A stretch of 64,000 nt of DNA from Planctomycetaceae bacterium (GCA_014762625.1 JABURQ010000087.1:1-64000); one strand, 5' to 3'. Shown: positions 34,129 to 44,083, numbered from the stretch's first letter. Notes: a model not told the origin generated them from the letters alone. A program made the numbers and translations.

Positions 34129-36273
34129 TCACTGTCCCGGTAACCACAGTTTTTTCTCGCCGCCTGATTCGTCCGACTCGTCCCCCGTAAAGAGGCCGCC
34201 CGCATCGCTCTGGCCCGAATCCGCAGTGATGATGCCGGTCTTCTTCTTGACGGGTAAGTCGTACGCCTCGGCGAGCATCGAAAGATGCTGCCGCAACTCG
34301 GGAAGTTTCTTGCCGTACTTGTCCCACAATTCATCGAATAATGGAGGCAGCTCGGCGTCTTCGGGATCCTCGACGCGTAAGGTGAGTGCCCGCATCTTCC
34401 ATTGGAGTTCGAGTTCGAAAGCGTTCTGCTGTTTTTTCGACCAAACGAGCCCCTTCTCGATCCATTCGAAGGCGGCTTCGCGGTCGTACTTCTGAACGCA
34501 GAGATCCACCAACGCCAGAAAGACCTGACTGAGATCGACCCGTTTCTCGCATTCGGGACGTTCCAGAATTTCCTGCAATACTTCGTACAGGAACGCGCCG
34601 TGACGCAGCATCATCGCCCGATTGGTGACGTAGATCAGTTGATCGTCGGCGAGCGACTTCACGTCGATCCGTTTCAATTGCAGCGACGTGAAATGGGCGA
34701 TCGGCGTCTCTTCATCGACACTGATTTTTTCCGGCACGTCGAGATTCAAACTCTCACACAGCTTGGGGAAATCGAGCACGTACTGATTGCGGCTGCAATA
34801 CGCGTCGAAGACGTACGCCGCAGCCAACAGAGGAATCGATTGATCGCCGGCTTCCGCCGCTTCTTTCGGAGTTTTGCCTCCCAGGCCTTGCAGTGGGGTG
34901 TTCGGCCAGACCTCATTGACCAGTTTGTTCCACTGGCGTTGCTCAAGTTGGCGCCGCACAATCACGGGGGTATTGGGGGGATTGTGCCAGCGCCAGAACA
35001 GAGCGTATTCCTCAGCGGCGACCGATTCCTCGAATCCGGATTCCGTATCGGGGGCTTCCGACACCAACGTCTCCCCGAGTACCTCTCGCAGCACGTCGAA
35101 CGACGCCGCCAATTCCTGACTCGGAAAACCGGTCACATAGGCGCGACTGGGAAGATCTTCCGCGTCCGAACGGTCGTAAAACGCGATGTGTCCGACGACG
35201 CGCGGGACTTCGTCAAGATCGGAGTCGGCGGTCAGAGTGATTCCTTCGGGACTGCGATCGAGAATCTGGAAAAACTCGGTCGGAGCACCGGGGGATTGTT
35301 TGTCTTCATCGCTCAACGGGACTTTGACGAAACGATCCTGGTCGGTCATTTTGTCCAGAGCTTGAGAGACCGACGTCAACTCCAGCTTCGTCGCGCCGAC
35401 TTCCACGCGGTCTTCTGTTTCCTGGAGATCGAGCAATTGCGCGATGACTTCACACTCCAACGCCGTGAAGGAATCCTCACCCAACTCGCCCGCTTTGTGG
35501 AGCGCTTCCGACGCTCCCGCATGATCGCCTTCCCAAGCCAGAGAGAGTCCGAGGTTCTGGAACAAATCGGCTGATTCGGGATGCGATTCCGTCAGTTCTC
35601 GAAACTTTTTGGCGGCCGGACCGTAACATCCGATTTCCGTGAGTCGTTTGGCTTTATCGAGAGTTTTCTGATCATCCCCGTCGAGTTCGACCTCGACCAG
35701 TTCGTGAACGCTACGGAGCTGGTAGGGGATCTGGATGTCGCTGTCGAGTTCGTGAAGTCTGACGAACACATCCTGACGGCTCTCTTCCGAGACACTTTTG
35801 AGTGCAAACACGAGATATTGTCTCGCCGCCATGATTTTCTGACTCGACGCCATCTCCAGCGCGATGCTCACCGCGAGATAGCCGACCATATCGGGGACGA
35901 CGCTGAGACATTTCTGGAAGCAACGGTGAATGGCGGATTTGGATTTTTCAAACCCGTCAGTATCGAAGGCCGCCATCGCGTACAACATCAATCCCTGGGG
36001 ATGGTCGGGATTATTCTGTAACAGTTCGCGCAACTCTTCCTTCGCCTGGGGAGCTTCGTTGAGCCCAATCAGGACGGAGGCCCGGGACGTCACCACCCAG
36101 AGATTCTCGGGATGCTTCTCGTACAATTCGGCCAGTTTTTTGCTGCAAGCCTCCATCTGCCCCGATTGTTGCAACCGGGTGACTTTCTCCATCTCGTCCA
36201 CGATGTTGCTACAGCAGAACTTCAGTTTCTTGCCACTACCGCAAGGGCAGAGAGCGTAAGGATCGGGCGCCAT
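34129..36273 (-). CDS. SEC-C motif protein with TPR-like repeats
   Basis: A 714-residue cytoplasmic protein. The N-terminus has a SEC-C zinc motif, LCPCGSGKKLKFCC, of the kind found at the end of SecA. The next 280 residues are helical with TPR-like spacing (GYLAVSIALEMASSQKIMAARQYLVFAL; DLFQNLGLSLAWEGDHAGASEALHKAGELGE). The remainder is acidic, with no recognised catalytic domain. Planctomycetes carry related large proteins of unknown role; chaperone or secretion links are guesses based on SEC-C alone. ATG 36273 is preferred to a TTG two codons earlier. It is divergent from the DMT transporter gene. Confidence 0.8.
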   Translation of the reverse strand: MAPDPYALCPCGSGKKLKFCCSNIVDEMEKVTRLQQSGQMEACSKKLAELYEKHPENLWVVTSRASVLIGLNEAPQAKEELRELLQNNPDHPQGLMLYAMAAFDTDGFEKSKSAIHRCFQKCLSVVPDMVGYLAVSIALEMASSQKIMAARQYLVFALKSVSEESRQDVFVRLHELDSDIQIPYQLRSVHELVEVELDGDDQKTLDKAKRLTEIGCYGPAAKKFRELTESHPESADLFQNLGLSLAWEGDHAGASEALHKAGELGEDSFTALECEVIAQLLDLQETEDRVEVGATKLELTSVSQALDKMTDQDRFVKVPLSDEDKQSPGAPTEFFQILDRSPEGITLTADSDLDEVPRVVGHIAFYDRSDAEDLPSRAYVTGFPSQELAASFDVLREVLGETLVSEAPDTESGFEESVAAEEYALFWRWHNPPNTPVIVRRQLEQRQWNKLVNEVWPNTPLQGLGGKTPKEAAEAGDQSIPLLAAAYVFDAYCSRNQYVLDFPKLCESLNLDVPEKISVDEETPIAHFTSLQLKRIDVKSLADDQLIYVTNRAMMLRHGAFLYEVLQEILERPECEKRVDLSQVFLALVDLCVQKYDREAAFEWIEKGLVWSKKQQNAFELELQWKMRALTLRVEDPEDAELPPLFDELWDKYGKKLPELRQHLSMLAEAYDLPVKKKTGIITADSGQSDAGGLFTGDESDESGGEKKLWLPGQ

Positions 36274-36511
36274 TCTCAACCTGACTCTTCAAATATTTCT
36301 GGATGGGTAGACCGTATAAATTCTGAATCGATTGTAACTGGAGAGTGGCTGCTTTCGTACGCTACCGGGGAAAAAACCGCCTTCCGGGAGAGATCAATCA
36401 TCGCGAACCGCTCCCTCCCTTCCCTCGGAGCGGGAAATCGACACAATAGAACGCATCGACACCACATTTCGGGCAGGAGGCTCGAAGTTTGCCCACATCA
36501 GGATAGCACTT

Positions 36512-37555
36512 GTGAATTCCCAGCCGCGCCAATCAACCCCCGCGTCCCCCGCTCCCGCCGATCTGGCAGCGACTTACGATCCCATGATTCGGGGAACGAT
36601 TCTGGGTTTGATCTCGGCGTTAGCCTATACTGCAGCCAACATCGCACTCCGCAATCTCTCGGGGACGGATGGATTGGTCTGGGCCTGCTGGGTGGCCGGC
36701 GTGAAGGCAATCCCTTGCTTCGTACTCTCCGTCGTACTCGTCAGTTTCCGCTGGATGACCGGCAAACAGGCCTTTCCTCCCCGGCATACCGTGCTGATGC
36801 TGTTTGCGGCCGCCATAATGATGCAGTACGGCGGCAACGCCTGCTTCAATTGGGCGTTGAACAAGGTCGGTCTGATCCTGACGGTTCCGATCGTCTTCTC
36901 GACGTTGATTTCCGGGAGCGCGATTCTGGGACGTCTGTTTCTCGGCGAACCGATCAACGCGCGGACTCTCGCTTCGATGGGATTGTTGCTGATGTCGATT
37001 ATCTGCCTGTCGCTGGCGGCGGACGGGACATTCCCCGACGCCTCCGCGTTCACCATCGGAACGGGAATGCTTCTCGCCGGGACCTCGGGAATGTCGTACG
37101 GTGCCAACAGCATCGTGATCCGTCGATTTCTCGGCGGACAATATTCGGTCTCCTCGATTCTGCTGATCATGAGTACGAGCGGTATCGTTTTGCTGGGTGT
37201 CCCGGCATTTTTCATGATGGGGACCGAGCGCATCGGAGAGATCACCTGGTCCCAATGGAATTCGATGTTCTGGGCGGGCGTCAGCAACGCGATTGCGTTT
37301 TACGCAGTCTCGTCCGCATTGAAATACATTCCTGCGGTGAGGGCCAATTTATTGAACGCCTCGCAAACCGCGATGTGCGCCTTGGCGGGGATACTGATTT
37401 TCAACGAACGAATGACACCTCTGACCGCGGTGGGGATCGGACTGACGATTGCCGGTCTGACGCTGTTAGGCGCGCGACGCAAGAAAACGCTTCGTCGCGA
37501 ACTGGAAACTCAAACCGAGATATCACCGGAAGAAGCAACGTCAATTCGCGAGTAA
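36512..37555 (+). CDS. DMT (EamA) family transporter
   Basis: A 347-residue membrane protein with ten hydrophobic segments in two EamA repeats. The first starts near residue 25 (IRGTILGLISALAYTAANIALRNLSG), and the second near 180 (FTIGTGMLLAGTSGMSYGANSIVIRRFLGG). Family members export amino acids, nucleosides or other small metabolites; the substrate is unknown. The start is GTG 36512 with AGGA about ten bases ahead. Its 3' end overlaps the convergent FHA gene by 15 bases. Confidence 0.85.
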   Translation: MNSQPRQSTPASPAPADLAATYDPMIRGTILGLISALAYTAANIALRNLSGTDGLVWACWVAGVKAIPCFVLSVVLVSFRWMTGKQAFPPRHTVLMLFAAAIMMQYGGNACFNWALNKVGLILTVPIVFSTLISGSAILGRLFLGEPINARTLASMGLLLMSIICLSLAADGTFPDASAFTIGTGMLLAGTSGMSYGANSIVIRRFLGGQYSVSSILLIMSTSGIVLLGVPAFFMMGTERIGEITWSQWNSMFWAGVSNAIAFYAVSSALKYIPAVRANLLNASQTAMCALAGILIFNERMTPLTAVGIGLTIAGLTLLGARRKKTLRRELETQTEISPEEATSIRE

Positions 37556-38539
37556 AATCGAAAGCAGATCGCGAAGTTTCTGATCCTGTTCGCGGGAATC
37601 GGTCAGACGAATCAGGCCCTGGTTGTCTTCCGAAATCAGCATTTTCAAGACGCGACGATAATAATCCTTCTCTTCTCCGGTCTCTCCGCGGGAATGGGCC
37701 AAGGCCGCTTCTCGCAGCAGAATCTGATAGTCCTCGAGTTCGTCATCTTCGCCGCCGTAGAACTGGCGAATCTCGATTCTGGCAGTTGATTGATCGACCG
37801 ACGATCGTCCACCCGGCTCGGGAGCCATCACCATCAACAACACGGAAGAAATCAAACTGAGTCCCAACACCACTCCCAGCAACAGCGGATTTCCTCCCGA
37901 ACTCTGTTTCTTCTCGGAGGATTTTTTCTCTTTGCCGCCTCCCTCGATTTCCGCCAGATGAAGCTCGGGTAAGTGTCCGTCCTCGCCGAGTTGGACGAGC
38001 GGATCTCCGACCTGATCCGTGATGAATTTCGCGACGTTTCTTTGACGGGCGGTGGCCGATTTTGACTTTTTCTCTTTCGGGCTTTCTTTCGAACCGGAAG
38101 CTTCCGACGCCGGCGTTTTTTTCATTTTCGCGGGAGCGGGCATTCCTTTGACTTGTAACGGCTTGCCCTCTTTGGCCGACGCGGTTTTCGACTTCGAGGC
38201 TTTCGTGCCGGAGGGGTTTTGCACGCGAAACTCCAGCTCGGTCTCTTCGCCGATCTTGATCAGAGCTTCTTCGGGGAGCCAGACCCATTTTTCACCGGGG
38301 AGCAAATTGCCTTCCACCGTCACCATGCCGCCGCGCGCCGCGTAAATCGCATACCGCTCGTTCCGCAACACGATGCTCAATTCGTAATCCTGGAGATCTT
38401 TGGCTTTCAATCGACAATCGGATTCCGGTCCCCGTCCGAAATGGACGAGATCCTCGCGCAGCTCGAAGGTCCGCCCTTTTTCGGGACCTTTGAGAAATTT
38501 CAGAACGGCCAGGAAGGATGTCGTTTTTGCTTCCGACAA
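37541..38539 (-). CDS. Membrane-anchored FHA-domain protein of the pilus cluster
   Basis: A 332-residue protein. An FHA domain occupies about residues 12-106 (KGRTFELREDLVHFGRGPESDC is its start), which should bind phosphothreonine peptides. A long Lys/Ser/Ala-rich linker (110-215) leads to one membrane helix at 217-239. About 90 residues, acidic and helical, lie on the far side. The start is TTG 38539 with GGAG six bases ahead; the nearest upstream ATG runs into a stop. It is the last gene of the Tad-type cluster, 35 bases behind tadC, and probably links kinase signalling to the pilus platform. No counterpart of this protein is known to me in classical tad loci. Confidence 0.8.
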   Translation of the reverse strand: MSEAKTTSFLAVLKFLKGPEKGRTFELREDLVHFGRGPESDCRLKAKDLQDYELSIVLRNERYAIYAARGGMVTVEGNLLPGEKWVWLPEEALIKIGEETELEFRVQNPSGTKASKSKTASAKEGKPLQVKGMPAPAKMKKTPASEASGSKESPKEKKSKSATARQRNVAKFITDQVGDPLVQLGEDGHLPELHLAEIEGGGKEKKSSEKKQSSGGNPLLLGVVLGLSLISSVLLMVMAPEPGGRSSVDQSTARIEIRQFYGGEDDELEDYQILLREAALAHSRGETGEEKDYYRRVLKMLISEDNQGLIRLTDSREQDQKLRDLLSILLAN

Positions 38540-38574
38540 AAGTCACTCCAACATGAAACAGACAGGCTACGGAA

Positions 38575-39531
38575 TTACAACGAAAAACTATCCAACAGAA
38601 AATTCAACACGAACGGCCCCAGAATCACGATCACAGTCGATAACATCACCAGCACGGCCGGCAGTAACATCTTCACGCCCGCCTCGTTCGCCAGAGTCTC
38701 CGCACGCTGAGATCGCTTTAATCGTAACACATCCGCCTGAGAGCGGAAAATTGTCGCCAGCGGGGTTCCCAGTTCCTCTCCCTGAATAATCGAGCCGAGG
38801 AGACTGGTGATTTCGTCGTCCTGCAAGCGATCGCGCATCGCCTGAAAGGCGGCGGTTCGATTTTTTCCCATCCTCATCTCCGTCAGCACCCGGGAAAATT
38901 CCACTCCCACCGGATGATCGGAGAATTCCCGAACCGCCTGTTCCATCGCCTGCATGAACGCGGATCCGGCCTCCATCAGCAACGTAATCAAGTCGAGAAA
39001 ATAGGGCAATCGGCGTTTGATTCTGAGAAGACGATACGCAGAATTGTGGGACAGTCGGCGACGCAGGACAACTCCCGTCAACAGAGTCATCACTAACGCC
39101 AGAAACCAGCCCGCCGTTCCCATCATCGTCATATTCACATAAAAGTAAACGGGAAACATCAACACACTGATCACGACATTGCGGGCCAGATATTCTTCCG
39201 CAATCCAGAACCGACACTCGCCCGACGTTTGAATTTCCCGATTCACCTCCGGCAATCCGTCTCGAAACAGGTTCCGACAAGGGGTCGCCAGTAATTGAAT
39301 GAGCGGTTGAAAGACTCGGTAAAACGTACTCGCGCGACGCAACTCGTTGATGCGGGAGACGTCGTAACGCCAGTCGTCATCCTGCTGGAGATCATCGCTC
39401 GCCATCGCCACGAGCAAGGTCCGCACGAGGAAGCACGCTCCCAAGCCCATCAACGCGCATCCCACCAGCAGGATCATCTGATCCGTGGAAGTTGCCGCCA
39501 GCGTTTCAAAATGCAGGGATATTGGAGTCAT
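38575..39531 (-). CDS. tadC: Type II/IV secretion platform protein, TadC-like
   Basis: A 318-residue inner-membrane protein of the T2SSF family. Hydrophobic helices lie near residues 18-38 and 112-150, with a final one near 290-312. The cytoplasmic T2SSF domain between them contains LPYFLDLITLLMEAGSAFMQAME and MGKNRTAAFQAMRDRLQDDE, typical of TadC. With TadB it forms the platform that couples the CpaF ATPase to pilin assembly. It is the second-to-last gene of the cluster, 42 bases after tadB. Confidence 0.87.
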   Translation of the reverse strand: MTPISLHFETLAATSTDQMILLVGCALMGLGACFLVRTLLVAMASDDLQQDDDWRYDVSRINELRRASTFYRVFQPLIQLLATPCRNLFRDGLPEVNREIQTSGECRFWIAEEYLARNVVISVLMFPVYFYVNMTMMGTAGWFLALVMTLLTGVVLRRRLSHNSAYRLLRIKRRLPYFLDLITLLMEAGSAFMQAMEQAVREFSDHPVGVEFSRVLTEMRMGKNRTAAFQAMRDRLQDDEITSLLGSIIQGEELGTPLATIFRSQADVLRLKRSQRAETLANEAGVKMLLPAVLVMLSTVIVILGPFVLNFLLDSFSL

Positions 39532-39573
39532 ATCAGGAGATCGAGGATGAAGTAGGAGTGAGTTTCAAAAGTA

Positions 39574-40425
39574 TCAAATGTCGGGGTTGAGGATCTTGCG
39601 CGCCCAGAGGTACGCCATCACATCGAGGATCAACGACATGCTGAGCATAAACTGGCCCGGAATTGTCGTAAAAAGTCGCATCGTACTCACGGGATCCACG
39701 AAAAAGTAATACATCGCCAGAATCATAAACGGCGCTAACGCCATATAGACGGAAGAGGAGCGGGCCTGAGCCGTTTCGGCTTGAATCTTCCGTTCGAGTC
39801 GCTGCATCTCCCGAATGGACCGGGCGATTCGCTCGATCACGTCGTTGAGGCGACCGCCGCTCGCACGACTCGCCTGCATGGCGGCGGAGAATAACGCGAA
39901 GTTTTCACTCTTCAACCGGTCTTTGGTTTCTTCCAGCACTTCGTCGAGGGTTTTTCCCAACTTGTATTCCGTCATCATCTGCTGGAATTCCTGGGAAATG
40001 GGACGCGGTGATTGATCGGCGAGAATCTCCAGCGACTGCGGCAACGAGAGCCCCGCCTTGATCGCGCTGGCTAACGAGACCATCGAATCTGCCAGTTGAT
40101 CTTCGATTTTCTCTTTGCGGCGTCTGGCCATTCGTCGCACGAGATACCACGGCACACAAAACAGGATGACAGCCGCCACGAACCCCAACACGGGCATCGC
40201 GAGAGCAATCCACATAAAGACAAAAAACGCTCCCACCGCGCCGAGCCAGGCCAGAATGATAGCCCGCAATCGCTTCACACGCACGCGCAGACGGCGAAAC
40301 TTTTCCGTAAAGTCGCGTTCGAGAAAATCGAGCCCGACATCCCAGGTATCGGCACCGGCCCAGGCCAGCAAGCTGATCCCCGCTCCTACAAAGCCGGAGC
40401 CCAGTATCATTTCGAGGGGAATCAT
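39574..40425 (-). CDS. tadB: Type II/IV secretion platform protein, TadB-like
   Basis: A 283-residue T2SSF-family membrane protein. Two helices near residues 60-100 (IILAWLGAVGAFFVFMW, LGFVAAVILFCVPWYLV) precede the cytoplasmic domain (QLADSMVSLASAIKAGLSLPQSLEILA, ASGGRLNDVIERIARSIREM), and a last pair lies at the C-terminus. It is somewhat shorter than proteobacterial TadB. Its start overlaps the stop of the FHA-CpaF gene by four bases, so translation is coupled. Confidence 0.87.
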   Translation of the reverse strand: MIPLEMILGSGFVGAGISLLAWAGADTWDVGLDFLERDFTEKFRRLRVRVKRLRAIILAWLGAVGAFFVFMWIALAMPVLGFVAAVILFCVPWYLVRRMARRRKEKIEDQLADSMVSLASAIKAGLSLPQSLEILADQSPRPISQEFQQMMTEYKLGKTLDEVLEETKDRLKSENFALFSAAMQASRASGGRLNDVIERIARSIREMQRLERKIQAETAQARSSSVYMALAPFMILAMYYFFVDPVSTMRLFTTIPGQFMLSMSLILDVMAYLWARKILNPDI

Positions 40426-42377
40426 GATTTCGCCCTCCCGTTCGTAGTCGAGGCTTTCCGGGGACTCCCCGCTCGATCGGCGTCACCCGCCACTTCATCG
40501 CCGTACAGAAACTCCAGTTTCAACAACTCCCGATCCATCAGTTCATCGATGAATGTCGGCAAATACCCGGTGGGACGCAGACTCACGCCGTCGCGGAAAT
40601 TGAAGATATCGATCACCGTCAGTTCCTGGCGATCGGAGTCATAGCCGACCACTTCGGAAATCTGGGTGACCGAGCGTTTCCCTCCCGGCAAACGGGTAAT
40701 CTGAACCACGAGATCGATCGCCGAGGCGATCTGTCTTTGGATGGAGGAGACCGGAAGATCGACCGCCATCAACACGAGCACTTCCAGTCGTTTGAGCACA
40801 TCGTCGGTGCTGTTGGCGTGAATGGTGGTCATCGACCCGTCGTGACCGGTATTCATCGCCTGCAACATATCCAGCGCTTCGCCGCCGCGACATTCCCCCA
40901 CGATCACACGGTCGGGCCGCATCCGCAACGCGTTTTTCACCAGATCGCGAATCGTGTACTCGCCGGTCCCTTCCACGTTCGCCGGCTTCGTTTCCAGCGT
41001 GACGACGTGTTCCTGATGGAGTTGTAGTTCGGTCGTGTCTTCGATGGTGATGATTCGATCGCGATGCGGAATGAAACTCGACAGCACATTCAGCATCGTG
41101 GTTTTACCGGTTCCCGTCCCCCCGCTGACCAGCAGATTCCGACGGTTAATCACACAGGCTCTGAGAAACATCGCCGCGGCGGACGAAATGCTGTCCAACT
41201 CAATCAGATCGTCCATCGAAAACCGATGCACGGGAAACTTTCGAATCGTGAGCGTCGGACCGCGAACCGCCAGGGGCGGGATGATCGCATTCACGCGCGA
41301 GCCGTCCGCCAGTCGCGCATCGACGAGCGGCTGTGATTTATCGATGCGTCGCCCCACCTGAGCCACGATGCGTTCGATGATCGATTCGGTCACTTTGTCC
41401 GAAATAAATCGACGACCCGACAGTTCAATCACGCCGTCTCGTTCGACGTAAATCTGATCGCTTTGCACGACCATGATTTCCGAGATGGTGGGAGCCCGCA
41501 ACAAGTCCTGCAAAGGTCCGTACCCGAAGACGGTATCTTTCAAATCTTTTTTTAAGGTTCGTAAGACGATGTAGCGTTTGAGTTCCTGATGCAGATGCGG
41601 ACGCAGGAAAGGAAACGTCTGGTTGAATTTGTCCTCCACGCGATTGATTTGCGAGGAGAGGTCCGGCTGGGCGTCGAGTTCCATCCGCTCGCGGGCAAAC
41701 ATCAGCAGATTCGCGAGTTCCGTTTCCCGTTCCGGAACCAGCGTCGCCGGGACGTCGAATTCGTTGTACGTCAGTCCGGCGACCGACTTCGTCTCCTCAC
41801 GATCGCTCTCCAGAATCATTTGATTGATGACCAGATCGCGCAGGACCAGCCCGATCACTTCTTCGAGCAACGCCTCGTTCTCTTCATCGAAGACCTTCAT
41901 CTCGCGGCAAACATCCTCGATGTTTCGTTCGAGCATTAAAATGCTCTCGTCGTCCCCCATGCGGCTCGCATCGAGTTCGTAAACGTCGAACCGTTCGAGC
42001 AACTTGCGATGCACGCGCAATTCCAAATCGGCCATCACCGACCGCAGATGAGCCTCCATCTCGGTCCGGGAAATGGGAGCCGCCTGTTCCGTCTCCAGCG
42101 TCAACGTATAAGGCCAGATGCGCAGCGTCTCTCCCGCCGGGAATTCGGTCGATTCTCCCCCCATCAATTCCCGGTCCCCGACCATGCAACTATTGAGGCC
42201 GACATTTTCGATCGAGAGTTTGTCTTCTTTCTCACGAATGATGGCCTGACGCTTGGCGACGAGCGGACTTTTGAGAATCAGCAGATTGGACGGATCGCGT
42301 CCGATGTGGACGACGGTTTCCTCCGTCTCCAGCAACGCGCGCCGACTTTCGTGAATTTTGTTGTACCAGATTTTCAT
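40422..42377 (-). CDS. cpaF: CpaF/TadA-type pilus ATPase with N-terminal FHA domain
   Basis: A 651-residue ATPase, about 200 residues longer than usual CpaF. Residues about 10-98 form an FHA-like domain ([23 protein letters not shown], with the Gly-Arg and the later Asn-rich turn [14 protein letters not shown]). The rest is a complete secretion ATPase: the N-terminal domain, [21 protein letters not shown], Walker [10 protein letters not shown] at 419-427, the Asp box [13 protein letters not shown], and Walker [20 protein letters not shown]. It powers pilin assembly or disassembly. The FHA module suggests control by Thr phosphorylation. It overlaps cpaB upstream and tadB downstream by four bases each. 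Confidence 0.9.
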   Translation of the reverse strand: MKIWYNKIHESRRALLETEETVVHIGRDPSNLLILKSPLVAKRQAIIREKEDKLSIENVGLNSCMVGDRELMGGESTEFPAGETLRIWPYTLTLETEQAAPISRTEMEAHLRSVMADLELRVHRKLLERFDVYELDASRMGDDESILMLERNIEDVCREMKVFDEENEALLEEVIGLVLRDLVINQMILESDREETKSVAGLTYNEFDVPATLVPERETELANLLMFARERMELDAQPDLSSQINRVEDKFNQTFPFLRPHLHQELKRYIVLRTLKKDLKDTVFGYGPLQDLLRAPTISEIMVVQSDQIYVERDGVIELSGRRFISDKVTESIIERIVAQVGRRIDKSQPLVDARLADGSRVNAIIPPLAVRGPTLTIRKFPVHRFSMDDLIELDSISSAAAMFLRACVINRRNLLVSGGTGTGKTTMLNVLSSFIPHRDRIITIEDTTELQLHQEHVVTLETKPANVEGTGEYTIRDLVKNALRMRPDRVIVGECRGGEALDMLQAMNTGHDGSMTTIHANSTDDVLKRLEVLVLMAVDLPVSSIQRQIASAIDLVVQITRLPGGKRSVTQISEVVGYDSDRQELTVIDIFNFRDGVSLRPTGYLPTFIDELMDRELLKLEFLYGDEVAGDADRAGSPRKASTTNGRAKS

Positions 42378-43114
42378 CGGATCGGTTCGTTCTCCAGTTC
42401 AGCCGAATGCAACAACACCTGCGGCGGATTCGTATTGTTGCCGAGCATCTGGAACAACTTCTCCGCTTCCGCTTCGAGTTTCCCGTCGGTCACTTTCACA
42501 CTGATCCCGATGAGGTGTTCCTGACCGCCGGAACGTGAGTAGGCTTGTCGGGGGTCGCGATCTCCCGTTCGTGCTCCCAGCGAAAGAATTCGAAACGGAC
42601 CTACGATCGTCGATCCGGCGGTTTGGACCACCGGATTGCTGGAATTCCCGACGGCGGATTGGGACATGGTACGGGGAAAGATAAACGAAATCAGGTTGCC
42701 CGGGCTGACCCGTTCGGGAATGAAGGTACTGTTATCGACGGGGACCCAGCGCGCGACCTCGTTTTTCGCCAACAGATGACTGAAATCCCGTACGCTGGGA
42801 GTACGCAAATCCTGCCACAGCAGAATTTCGTTTCCTCGATAGGCTTTGGTCGCCGCCATCCCGGTGACCGACGCTTTGTCTTTCCAGAAGATACCGACCT
42901 CATTCAGGTTCCCCAGGTGGTCGCGGGGGAGATCGACTTTCGTCAGATGCTCGTCCCGAAAGCGATCTCCCAGATTCAGTTGCGCGTCGCCCCGTAGCGC
43001 CACAAAAGAAACCTTCTCCATGCGGGAGGCCTGCCGCGCCAGATAGGCCCAGTTGCAGATCGCTCCAATGATGCCGAGGGCCACGGCAATGATCAAACCC
43101 GGTAAACCTCTCAT
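42374..43114 (-). CDS. cpaB: Flp pilus assembly protein CpaB/RcpC-like
   Basis: A 246-residue protein with one N-terminal helix (LPGLIIAVALGIIGAICNWAYLA). An SAF-like domain follows (AQLNLGDRFRDEHLTKVDLP; NEVARWVPVDNSTFIPERVSPGNLISFIFPRT), as in CpaB/RcpC, which sits in the periplasm at the secretin and binds peptidoglycan. The start ATG 43114 has GAGGAG ahead and overlaps the stop of the preceding gene by four bases; a longer upstream frame has no ribosome site. The usual partner secretin CpaC is not next to it. Confidence 0.83.
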   Translation of the reverse strand: MRGLPGLIIAVALGIIGAICNWAYLARQASRMEKVSFVALRGDAQLNLGDRFRDEHLTKVDLPRDHLGNLNEVGIFWKDKASVTGMAATKAYRGNEILLWQDLRTPSVRDFSHLLAKNEVARWVPVDNSTFIPERVSPGNLISFIFPRTMSQSAVGNSSNPVVQTAGSTIVGPFRILSLGARTGDRDPRQAYSRSGGQEHLIGISVKVTDGKLEAEAEKLFQMLGNNTNPPQVLLHSAELENEPIR

Positions 43115-44073
43115 GGGGACTCCTCGCGTAACCGGGTGACGTTGAGAATTCCTCGCAACCGGTCCTGAGATTCTATTTGGATGTGTATTGTTAGTGATTG
43201 GGAAGCGGAGTCGGTCCTCCGCAGGAATTCCGCCGAACTCGACGGACCGTTTGCGGACCAATCCTCCACCAATATGAATTGATGTCGGGAAAGATGATTT
43301 TCAAATTCCGTTCGCCATTGCGGTAACGTTCCCGTTCCCGAAAAGCTCAGAAAGTTCTGATCGCTTGCGGTCTGAAATCCCAGATCGCAAACCGCTCCTT
43401 CCGGCAGAATCGTTTTCCAGTCAAACGACTCCCGAGAATCGCTACGACCTTGCGGTGAAAAGACCCACCCCGTCCAACGAGACTCTCCCTCCGGAACGAC
43501 GAAGCCCCAGCTTACCACACGAGCCTCCTGATTTTGACTCCGATTTTCAGAGGCCTCGGAATTCCCGTCCACCGCCACGAACGCCGCCAGCGGAGCATCC
43601 TGAAAATAGATTTCGACGCCTGAAGCAGTCGTCCGCACCGGTTTCTGATCGCGAATCGCTTTCAGAAGTGACCGTTCGCTCTCCGTCGGCTCCTGCGTCG
43701 GAACGCGGACGTTTTTCGCGCTGTCGGAGAGTCGGTCCGCCATCTGCTCGCCGACCTCTTCTGTGGTTCCGGTGAGCGCGAATCGTTCGAAACCGACGTC
43801 GAAGAAACCGGATTCGATCCGGACTGAATCTTCCGCGAGAAAATCGGGCGGCCCCAGATCGTCCGCCAGTCGGTTCTTATCGAGAGAGACCGCTTCCTCG
43901 GGCGAGGTATTCCACCAGTCGAGGACGGATTCCCCCATCGTCAGCCCGGCGAAGAGGACGATGCAAATCGCGATCAGATCGTTGGTCCGCGAGAAGATCT
44001 TCTGCGCACGTGTTTTCCCTTGAGGAGCGGATTCCGGAAGATCCGTAGACATCTGATTCTCGGTGAGCGACAT
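43111..44073 (-). CDS. Single-pass membrane protein of unknown function in the pilus cluster
   Basis: A 320-residue protein that I do not recognise. The N-terminus is cytoplasmic and polar. One helix (about residues 32-49, DLIAICIVLFAGLTMGE) is followed by some 265 periplasmic residues: an acidic segment, a beta-rich middle (ARVVSWGFVVPEGESRWTGWVFSP) and a Ser/Arg-rich end. It has no lipobox and no secretin repeats. It lies between the third TadE/G-like gene and cpaB, where a secretin or its pilotin might be expected, and overlaps cpaB by four bases, so it is very probably part of the machine. A second start at 44052 is possible. Confidence 0.75.
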   Translation of the reverse strand: MSLTENQMSTDLPESAPQGKTRAQKIFSRTNDLIAICIVLFAGLTMGESVLDWWNTSPEEAVSLDKNRLADDLGPPDFLAEDSVRIESGFFDVGFERFALTGTTEEVGEQMADRLSDSAKNVRVPTQEPTESERSLLKAIRDQKPVRTTASGVEIYFQDAPLAAFVAVDGNSEASENRSQNQEARVVSWGFVVPEGESRWTGWVFSPQGRSDSRESFDWKTILPEGAVCDLGFQTASDQNFLSFSGTGTLPQWRTEFENHLSRHQFILVEDWSANGPSSSAEFLRRTDSASQSLTIHIQIESQDRLRGILNVTRLREESP

Positions 44074-44083
44074 GAGGTTTCAA

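Noticed and set aside
34402-35574. Plus-strand open frame of 390 codons
   Set aside because: It is antisense to the SEC-C/TPR-like gene and has no ribosome site or domain.
36112-37860. Plus-strand open frame of 582 codons across the DMT transporter
   Set aside because: Its translation is Arg/Ser/Asp-rich and follows the transporter gene in another reading frame; the transporter frame has clear membrane helices.
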